From DASQVO01 sp035640715 (GTDB lineage Bacteria > Actinomycetota > Actinomycetes > Streptosporangiales > Streptosporangiaceae): a stretch of 10,813 nt of DNA. The position numbers were made by a program, and so were the translations under genes. Numbering within the stretch: position 1 is the first letter of the stretch; each line of letters begins with the position of its first letter. The notes beneath the pieces are model-generated. The model had not been told where the DNA came from, ran no database searches, and saw nothing but the letters and a program-made list of their open reading frames with translations. The stretch lies in the NCBI GenBank assembly GCA_035640715.1, contig DASQVO010000587.1, positions 1 through 10,813 of the forward strand, given 5' to 3'. This document shows, piece by piece, positions 6,324-10,813 of this stretch.

Positions 6324-6419
6324 CAACCACCACGGAACTCCCTGGCAGGATTCGCCCTTCTAACGCTCCTCCTGGCAGCAACCACTACGGAACTCCCCTG
6401 GCAGGATTTGCCGTTCTAA
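6324..6419. repeat. Pair of about 40-bp imperfect direct repeats
   Basis: Copy 1 (6324-6363) and copy 2 (6379-6419) differ by three substitutions and one inserted C, with a period of 55 bases. Both begin CAACCAC, contain GGAACTCCC and GGCAGGATT, and end in TTCTAA. The octamer CCTGGCAG occurs a third time between them at 6371. Copy 2 runs into the left arm of the TetR palindrome. The repeats lie in the DUF3592-TetR intergenic region and could be binding sites or a simple tandem duplication. Confidence 0.75.
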
Positions 6420-6441
6420 GTGAGTGACTCACTCACTTAGA
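6415..6441. promoter_or_regulatory. 27-bp perfect palindrome, probable TetR operator
   Basis: The arms TCTAAGTGAGTGA and TCACTCACTTAGA are exact reverse complements around a central C at 6428. The palindrome ends two bases before the -10 box of the TetR gene, so a bound dimer would block RNA polymerase. TGAGTGA half-sites are common in TetR-family operators. It could also affect the divergent DUF3592-like gene. Confidence 0.8.
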
Positions 6442-6443
6442 CC

Positions 6444-6449
6444 TATACT
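6444..6449 (+). promoter_or_regulatory. -10 box of the TetR-ABC operon
   Basis: TATACT is followed seven bases later by the ATG at 6457, so transcription would start at or next to the start codon (leaderless mRNA). No good -35 hexamer is visible; the palindrome occupies that region. Confidence 0.6.
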
Positions 6450-6456
6450 TCCCGAG

Positions 6457-7176
6457 ATGCCCAGTAAACGCAGCGCGCACAAGCGCCTGCCCGAACTGAT
6501 CGGCGGCGCCGTGCGGGTCTTCACCCGTGATGGCTACCGGTCGGCCCGGATGAGCGACGTCGCGGCCGAGATAGGGCTGTCAGAAGCGGCGATCTACCGG
6601 TACGTGGACAGTAAGGAAGGCTTGTTCGTGCTTGCTATCCGGCACGCTCTGCTGCTCGAGGAACTGCCCGACGGCGACCTGCCCCTCTCCCCCGCACCGC
6701 TGTCCGTCACGATGAAGGAAGTACAGGATTACGTGGCGTCGGTGGTTCCGTTCGGTCACCTCGCCGGGGCGCTATCCCAGCCGGCGGTCAGCGATCCCGC
6801 GGCCGAGCTGGAGGCGATCCTCCGCGAGACCTTCACGCTGGAGTCCTGTACCAGGGAAGCCGCGGACATGATCGAGCGGTCGGCCCGCGAGCTGCCGGAG
6901 CTGGCTGACCTGCTGAACACCGGGTTCCGCCGGCCGGTACTGGCGGCGCTGACCGAGTACCTGAGGTCCCGGGCCGAGGCAGGCCTGCTGCGCACGACGC
7001 CGGACCCGGCTGCGACCGCGCGGCTCGTCCTGGAGACGCTGACCTGGTTCGCGCGTCACCGCTTCTCCGACCCTTACGGGGCAGCCATCACGGCGGAGGT
7101 GGCCGAGGCCACGGCCGTCGACGCGCTCGTGCATGCCCTCGTTCCCGCACGCCTCCAGGCGGCACGGGATGAGTGA
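6457..7176 (+). CDS. TetR-family transcriptional repressor
   Basis: This 239-aa protein has a clear N-terminal TetR helix-turn-helix: GAVRVFTRDGYRSARMSDVA, then AAEIGLSEAAIYRYVDSKEG and LFVLAIRHAL. It is followed by a helical ligand-binding region with no strong family signature. I chose the ATG at 6457, not the in-frame GTG at 6424, because the earlier start would place the palindrome inside the coding sequence and because the -10 box points to 6457. The gene ends by overlapping the start of an ABC ATPase gene by eight bases, and the permease follows with another overlap. The usual logic of this layout is a repressor of its own operon, released when a small molecule binds. The ligand may be a substrate of the exporter (inference). 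Confidence 0.92.
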   Translation: MPSKRSAHKRLPELIGGAVRVFTRDGYRSARMSDVAAEIGLSEAAIYRYVDSKEGLFVLAIRHALLLEELPDGDLPLSPAPLSVTMKEVQDYVASVVPFGHLAGALSQPAVSDPAAELEAILRETFTLESCTREAADMIERSARELPELADLLNTGFRRPVLAALTEYLRSRAEAGLLRTTPDPAATARLVLETLTWFARHRFSDPYGAAITAEVAEATAVDALVHALVPARLQAARDE

Positions 7177-8113
7177 TCACGTGCCGGGGCAGACGGCGAT
7201 CGAGGTGCGCGGCCTGGAGAAGTCCTACGGCGACCGGCAGGTGCTGCGCGGCGTGGACTTCGAGGTCCGCCGGGGCGAGGTGTTCTGCCTGCTCGGCCCG
7301 AACGGGGCAGGCAAGACCACGACCGTCGAGATCCTGGAGGGGTTCCGCGAGCGAACCGGGGGGACGGTCACAGTGCTCGGCCTCGACCCGGCGGCGCAGC
7401 CAGCCCAGCTGCGGGAACGCATCGGCATCGTCCTCCAGGAGTGCGGTTTCCCCCGCCAGGCCCGGGTCGGCGAGCTGATCGACATCTGGCGGGACTACTA
7501 TCCGCACCCGCTATCGCGCGAGGAGCTGCTCGAGGTGGTCGAGTTGTCCGGCGACCGGTGCACCCCGGTGCGGCGGCTGTCCGTCGGCCAGCGCCGCCGC
7601 CTTGACTTCGCGCTGGCGCTGGCCGGCGATCCGGACCTCGTGTTCCTCGACGAGCCCACCACCGGCTTCGACCCCGAAGCGCGCCGGCGGTGCTGGGCGG
7701 CGGTGGAGAACCTCCGTGGCCTGGGCAAGACGATCCTGCTCACTACGCACTATCTGGACGAGGCGGAACGGCTTGCCGACCGGGTCGCCATCCTGCTGGA
7801 CGGCCGCATCGAGATCGCCGGGCCCACCCGGGACGTCGCGCGGCGCGCGGGACTCGCCACCCGCATTTCGTTCGGTATCCCTGACGCCCTGCGCGATGGC
7901 CGGATACCGCCACCGACGGGCCTCGACCTCGACATGCATGGCGTCACGGCGGTCTGCCACACCCGCAATTCCGCCGTCGCGCTCCGCGCGCTGCTCGACT
8001 GGGCCTCCCGGCACAGCTCCGGCCACCTGGACGATCTCAGCGTGGTCACGCCCAGCCTCGAAGAGGCCTACCTGCACCTTGTCGAACGAAGCGATGGAGA
8101 CCCCCACCGATGA
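7169..8113 (+). CDS. ABC exporter ATP-binding protein, TetR operon
   Basis: This ATPase subunit has 314 aa. Motifs seen: Walker A GPNGAGKTT at residues 43-51, Q-loop Gln90, signature LSVGQ at 137-141 (Val in place of the commoner Gly), Walker B ending in Asp161-Glu162, and H-loop His194 (LLTTHYLDEAE). The last 90 or so residues form a C-terminal extension of the type seen in exporters paired with ABC-2 permeases. I chose the ATG at 7169, which overlaps the TetR stop (ATGAGTGA); the frame extends to 7133 but only inside TetR. It forms one transcription unit with the repressor and the permease. The system is probably an efflux pump; the substrate is unknown. Confidence 0.92.
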   Translation: MSDHVPGQTAIEVRGLEKSYGDRQVLRGVDFEVRRGEVFCLLGPNGAGKTTTVEILEGFRERTGGTVTVLGLDPAAQPAQLRERIGIVLQECGFPRQARVGELIDIWRDYYPHPLSREELLEVVELSGDRCTPVRRLSVGQRRRLDFALALAGDPDLVFLDEPTTGFDPEARRRCWAAVENLRGLGKTILLTTHYLDEAERLADRVAILLDGRIEIAGPTRDVARRAGLATRISFGIPDALRDGRIPPPTGLDLDMHGVTAVCHTRNSAVALRALLDWASRHSSGHLDDLSVVTPSLEEAYLHLVERSDGDPHR

Positions 8114-8865
8114 AAACCATGCGCCTCACTGTCCGCCAGGCGTGGATGGAACAGCGCAACTTCTGGCGCAGCGCCGAGTACGCGCTGTTCACCTTCGCCC
8201 TGCCGCTCGCCCTTCTGCTGCTACTCGGCACGGCCAACGGCAGAGGATACCTGCCGGGCGGGCACGTCAAGCAGATCACCGTGTTCGTACCGAGCATCCT
8301 GGCCTTCGCGGTCATCGTCGCCGCCTACGTGAACCTCGGGACCAAGATCACTGTCCTGCGCCACGACGGCGTGCTCAAGCGGATCAGGACGACCCCGCTG
8401 CCGTCCGGCGCCTATCTCGTCGGCCACATCGCGAGCACGGTCGCCACCACCCTCGCCATCGTCGGCTGCACCGCCCTGGCCGGCTGGCTCGTGTTCGGCG
8501 CCGCACCGCGTCTGGCCGGGATATTCTTTCTCACTGCCGGCCTCGGCCTCGGGATCATCTGCTTCGCCGCCCTCGGCCTCGCGGTCAGCTCGGTCATCAA
8601 GAGCGCCGAATCGGCCAGCCCGATCACGAACGTCAGCTACCTGCCGATCGCGATCGTGTCGGGGATCTTCAACCCCACGATGGGCGTGCCGCGATGGCTG
8701 TCCCACGCCGCCAGCGCGCTGCCCGTCAAGGCACTGGCCCAGGTCCTGGAGGATGCCTACACTCCGGCCACCCATTCGTTTCCGGCGTGGGATCTGGTGA
8801 TCCTGCTGGCGTGGGCGGCCGGAGGCGCCGCCATAGCCGCCTGGCGCTTCCGCTGGCAGCCGTAG
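8110..8865 (+). CDS. ABC-2 transporter permease, TetR operon
   Basis: This 251-aa membrane protein starts inside the ATPase stop (ATGA), with GGAGA at 8096-8100 as ribosome binding site. About six hydrophobic segments are visible, including YALFTFALPLALLLLLGTAN, ITVFVPSILAFAVIVAAYV, IASTVATTLAIVGCTALAGW, AGIFFLTAGLGLGIICFAA and DLVILLAWAAGGAAIAAW. The loop LRHDGVLKRIRTTPLPSGAY is the ABC-2 element that contacts the ATPase. LPIAIVSGIFNP resembles the conserved stretch between later segments. It would form the transmembrane channel of the TetR-controlled exporter. No gene follows in the same operon: 61 bases separate it from the next start, and that gene has its own promoter-like sequence. Confidence 0.91.
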   Translation: MKTMRLTVRQAWMEQRNFWRSAEYALFTFALPLALLLLLGTANGRGYLPGGHVKQITVFVPSILAFAVIVAAYVNLGTKITVLRHDGVLKRIRTTPLPSGAYLVGHIASTVATTLAIVGCTALAGWLVFGAAPRLAGIFFLTAGLGLGIICFAALGLAVSSVIKSAESASPITNVSYLPIAIVSGIFNPTMGVPRWLSHAASALPVKALAQVLEDAYTPATHSFPAWDLVILLAWAAGGAAIAAWRFRWQP

Positions 8866-8913
8866 AGCCCTCCAGCCCTCCAGGGTCTTTCCGGATTTGT
8901 CGTAGGCACCCGA

Positions 8914-8919
8914 TAACGT
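8914..8919 (+). promoter_or_regulatory. Possible -10 box of the SWIM-protein gene
   Basis: TAACGT fits the TAnnnT pattern and lies seven bases before the ATG at 8927, the same spacing as at the TetR gene. This favours the ATG over the in-frame GTG at 8918 and suggests another leaderless mRNA. No clear -35 box is seen. Confidence 0.4.
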
Positions 8920-8926
8920 GACCGGC

Positions 8927-10243
8927 ATGCCAGGGCGATGGACTACCGACAGTGTGCTGGCTCTCGCCCCGGACGTCTCCTCGCAGCGCGCCGCGGCGGG
9001 CCTTGTGGGCCCGTCGTCCTGGAGCGGTTCAGGCGCGGCCGGTGACCTGGTGTGGGGACTGTGCGCGGGGTCCGGGAAACAGCCATACCAGATCGTCGTC
9101 GACCTGACCGGCCCGGCGTACAGATGTTCGTGCCCGTCACGGAAGTTCCCGTGCAAGCATGTGCTTGCTCTGCTGCTGAACTGGGCCAATGGTGCCGTGC
9201 CCGAGCAGGGCGAGCCGGCTGGCTACGCGCAGGCGTGGAAGGCCAGCCGCGGCACGCGGGCCGTCACGGCTGCGAAACCGAAGACCGCGAAGGATCACGC
9301 CGCGACGGCCCGGCGGTCGGAGCAGCGGGCCCGGCGGGTCGCGGCCGGGCTGGCGGAGCTCGATATGTGGCTGCGGGACCAGGTCCGGGGCGGCCTGTCG
9401 GGTGCCTCGGCCGGCGGGTACCGGCATACCGAGGCGATCGCGGCACGGATGGTCGACGCGCAGGCACCCGGCGTGGCCACCGTGCTACGGAGACTGTCAG
9501 CGATCCCGGCGTCAGGGGATGGCTGGCCGGGCCGGCTGCTCGCCGAGTACGCCCAGCTGCACCTGCTGGCCCGGGCCCACGGCCAGCTCGACGCGCTGCC
9601 GCCCGGACTCGGGGCTGTCGTCCGGTCCCGGGTGGGGTACACCACCAGCCGGGAGGACGTCCTCGCCGGGCCGGCGGTGACCGACCGGTGGCAGGTGCTC
9701 GCGGCCCGCGATCTGCTGGATACGCATATTCCCGCGCGCCGCGTCTGGCTGCGGGGCCGGGACACCGGGCGGTTCGCCCTGCTCCTGTCCTTCGCGGTCA
9801 ACGGGAACTTCGGCGGCAACCTGGACGCCGCCCTCACCCCGGGTACCGAGCTTCACGCCGATCTGCATTACTACCCGGGCCAGCCGCCCCTCCGTGCCCT
9901 CACGGGAGCACGGCACGGCGACCCCGCCGCGACGGGCCGCCCGGATGCCGCCGATGATGCCGGCACGCTGCTGGGGACGTGGGCGGCCGCGCTCGAACAG
10001 GACCCATGGCTGACCGAATGGCCGGCGCTGCTGACCGGTACGCCGGTCGCGGCGGAGGACACGGAGGGCCGGTGGTATCTGGCCGGTTCCACCGGGGCAG
10101 CATTGCCGTTGCTCGGGCAGGAGTCCCTGTGGCCGCTGCTGGCTGTTTCCGGCGGGAATCCTGTCACGGTCGCGGGTGAGTGGAGCCCGGCCGGGCTGAC
10201 GGCGCTGACGGTGTGGCACGGGAACCTGGCGGTACGGCTATGA
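8927..10243 (+). CDS. SWIM zinc-finger family protein
   Basis: This 438-aa protein carries a SWIM zinc finger near its N-terminus: Cys67, Cys69, Cys76 and His78 in YRCSCPSRKFPCKHVLAL fit the CxCx(n)CxH pattern. Such fingers are predicted to bind DNA or protein. The next 50 residues are rich in Ala, Lys and Arg and probably form a flexible or helical linker. The rest (from about residue 130) is a domain I recognise only as the typical body of actinobacterial SWIM proteins; its function is unknown. From recall, relatives often lie beside MoxR-type AAA ATPase, VWA-domain and DUF5691 genes. None is present here: the next gene downstream belongs to an IS605-type element. An in-frame GTG at 8918 is the alternative start. 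Confidence 0.85.
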   Translation: MPGRWTTDSVLALAPDVSSQRAAAGLVGPSSWSGSGAAGDLVWGLCAGSGKQPYQIVVDLTGPAYRCSCPSRKFPCKHVLALLLNWANGAVPEQGEPAGYAQAWKASRGTRAVTAAKPKTAKDHAATARRSEQRARRVAAGLAELDMWLRDQVRGGLSGASAGGYRHTEAIAARMVDAQAPGVATVLRRLSAIPASGDGWPGRLLAEYAQLHLLARAHGQLDALPPGLGAVVRSRVGYTTSREDVLAGPAVTDRWQVLAARDLLDTHIPARRVWLRGRDTGRFALLLSFAVNGNFGGNLDAALTPGTELHADLHYYPGQPPLRALTGARHGDPAATGRPDAADDAGTLLGTWAAALEQDPWLTEWPALLTGTPVAAEDTEGRWYLAGSTGAALPLLGQESLWPLLAVSGGNPVTVAGEWSPAGLTALTVWHGNLAVRL

Positions 10244-10261
10244 CCCATTGTCGGGTGCAGG

Positions 10262-10281
10262 CCCCGTCCTTCAGGGCGGGG
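10262..10281. repeat. End hairpin of IS605-type element
   Basis: CCCCGTCC pairs with GGGCGGGG across a TTCA loop: an eight-base-pair stem with one G-T wobble. Subterminal hairpins of this kind mark the ends of IS200/IS605 elements, where single-stranded DNA is recognised. It lies 18 bases after the SWIM gene and might also stop its transcription, although no T-run follows. Confidence 0.6.
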
Positions 10282-10284
10282 TCA

Positions 10285-10454
10285 GCCCGGCGGTAGCCGC
10301 CGAAGTTGCGGCAAGGTTTCCGCGTCGCCGTCTCGCGGGCTTCCAGCATCGCGGTGCCGGGCACGCCGTGCCGGTACTTGGTCACCGAGACCACATGGAT
10401 GTGGAGCGCAGGAACCATGTTTCTGCCGCGCCGGTCGTCGCCGTTAATTGTCAT
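10285..10454 (-). pseudogene. tnpA: IS200-type tnpA (Y1 transposase) remnant
   Basis: From an ATG at 10454 the minus strand reads MTINGDDRRGRNMVPALHIH followed by VVSVTKYRHGVPGTAMLEA. This matches the N-terminus of the IS200/IS605 single-strand transposase, including the metal-binding HUH motif (His-Ile-His). After about 40 residues the similarity fades into RETATRKPCRNFGGYRRA and the end hairpin, so the central and C-terminal parts with the catalytic Tyr are missing. The protein cannot be an active transposase. The tail may come from the end region of the element or from the 3' end of a related tnpB, implying an internal deletion. It is divergent from tnpB, with 24 bases between the two starts. 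Confidence 0.65.
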
Positions 10455-10478
10455 AGGCCGATGGCATGCTCTGGTGTC

Positions 10479-10813
10479 ATGGCCATCCGGGACCGGCTGT
10501 ACCCTAGCGCGGAGCAAGAACGCGTGCTCGTGCGCCACTGTGACGATGCCCGGTTCGTCTGGAATCTCGCCGTGGAACAGCAGTCCTGGTGGTGGCCGGG
10601 CCGCGGCCCAGCACCGTCGGCCGCGGCGCGGCAGCGGCAGCTGGCCGAGGCGCGGGCTGCCGAGCCGTGGCTGGCCGAGGGGTCCTCGTCGGTGCAGCAG
10701 CAGGCGCTGCGGGACTTCGACCGGGCGCTGGCGGCGTTCTTCGACTCGGGCAACCCGGCGGGAAAGCCACAGTTCCGCGGCAAGCGCGGCCGCCAGGGGT
10801 TCGTCATCCGGGA
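10479..10813 (+). CDS. tnpB: TnpB RNA-guided nuclease, N-terminal part (runs off window)
   Basis: An open frame from the ATG at 10479 to the window edge (111 complete codons) begins MAIRDRLYPSAEQERVLVRH and continues with CDDARFVWNLAVEQQ. It later reads SSVQQQALRDFDRALAAFF and KPQFRGKRGRQGFVIR. These are the N-terminal helices and the aromatic/basic stretch typical of TnpB, the IS605-associated nuclease that uses RNA from the element's end as guide. The RuvC catalytic domain would lie beyond the window, so activity cannot be judged. An in-frame ATG at 10461 is an alternative start. The sequence CATGCT at 10465-10470 could be a -10 box giving a nearly leaderless mRNA from 10479. Since tnpA is broken, movement would need a transposase in trans. 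Confidence 0.85.
   Translation, partial: MAIRDRLYPSAEQERVLVRHCDDARFVWNLAVEQQSWWWPGRGPAPSAAARQRQLAEARAAEPWLAEGSSSVQQQALRDFDRALAAFFDSGNPAGKPQFRGKRGRQGFVIR

Noticed and set aside
8866..8883. Short tandem repeat CCCTCCAG x2 after the permease stop
   Set aside because: Two copies of an eight-base unit in GC-rich spacer are within chance, and no function is suggested by position.
10262..10281. The hairpin after the SWIM gene as a single CRISPR repeat
   Set aside because: There is one copy only, with no spacers, and it lies at the end of an IS605-type element, which explains it.

Overview
The window is GC-rich DNA from an actinomycete (Actinomycetota, probably a filamentous soil type; this is an inference from base composition, GTG starts, ATGA stop/start overlaps and the gene families present). 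I cannot name the genus. It is an accessory-type region with three ABC-2-type transporter loci, a toxin-antitoxin pair, an IS200/IS605-type element and several broken genes.

Layout. 41-1893 (+): a DrrA/DrrB-type ABC exporter, two overlapping genes. 1937-2920 (-): a NarL/LuxR response regulator preceded by the C-terminal half of its sensor kinase. At about 2910-2930 the kinase remnant meets, head to head, a second ABC ATPase that has lost its N-terminus and Walker A motif (about 2925-3344, +). That ATPase is followed by its intact permease (3341-4447, +). 4492-4667 (+): a GNAT acetyltransferase remnant with its centre deleted. 4684-5279 (-): an intact MazF-type toxin and ribbon-helix-helix antitoxin with a palindrome over the promoter. 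5296-5646 (-): a C39-like peptidase pseudogene with two Trp codons turned into stops and a lost C-terminus. 5673-6212 (-): a DUF3592-like membrane protein. 6280-6456: a regulatory intergenic region with a 40-bp direct repeat and a 27-bp perfect palindrome. 6457-8865 (+): a TetR regulator with an ABC exporter, all three genes overlapping. 8927-10243 (+): a SWIM zinc-finger protein. 10262-10813: an IS605-type element with a tnpA remnant (-) and the start of tnpB (+), running off the window.

How the genes work together. The best-supported unit is the TetR-ATPase-permease operon, probably autorepressed through the palindrome and probably translated from a leaderless mRNA. The drrAB-like pair is a second plausible efflux system. 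The third transporter (3341-4447) has lost its ATPase, and the response regulator has lost its kinase, apparently in one deletion that also removed both promoters. The toxin-antitoxin pair sits between two gene remnants.

The most notable theme is decay. Five genes (kinase, ABC ATPase, GNAT, C39 peptidase, tnpA) are broken by different means within 10.8 kb. I see no convincing new multi-gene system. The points most worth checking are the double-truncation junction, the paired Trp-to-stop changes and the TetR control region.
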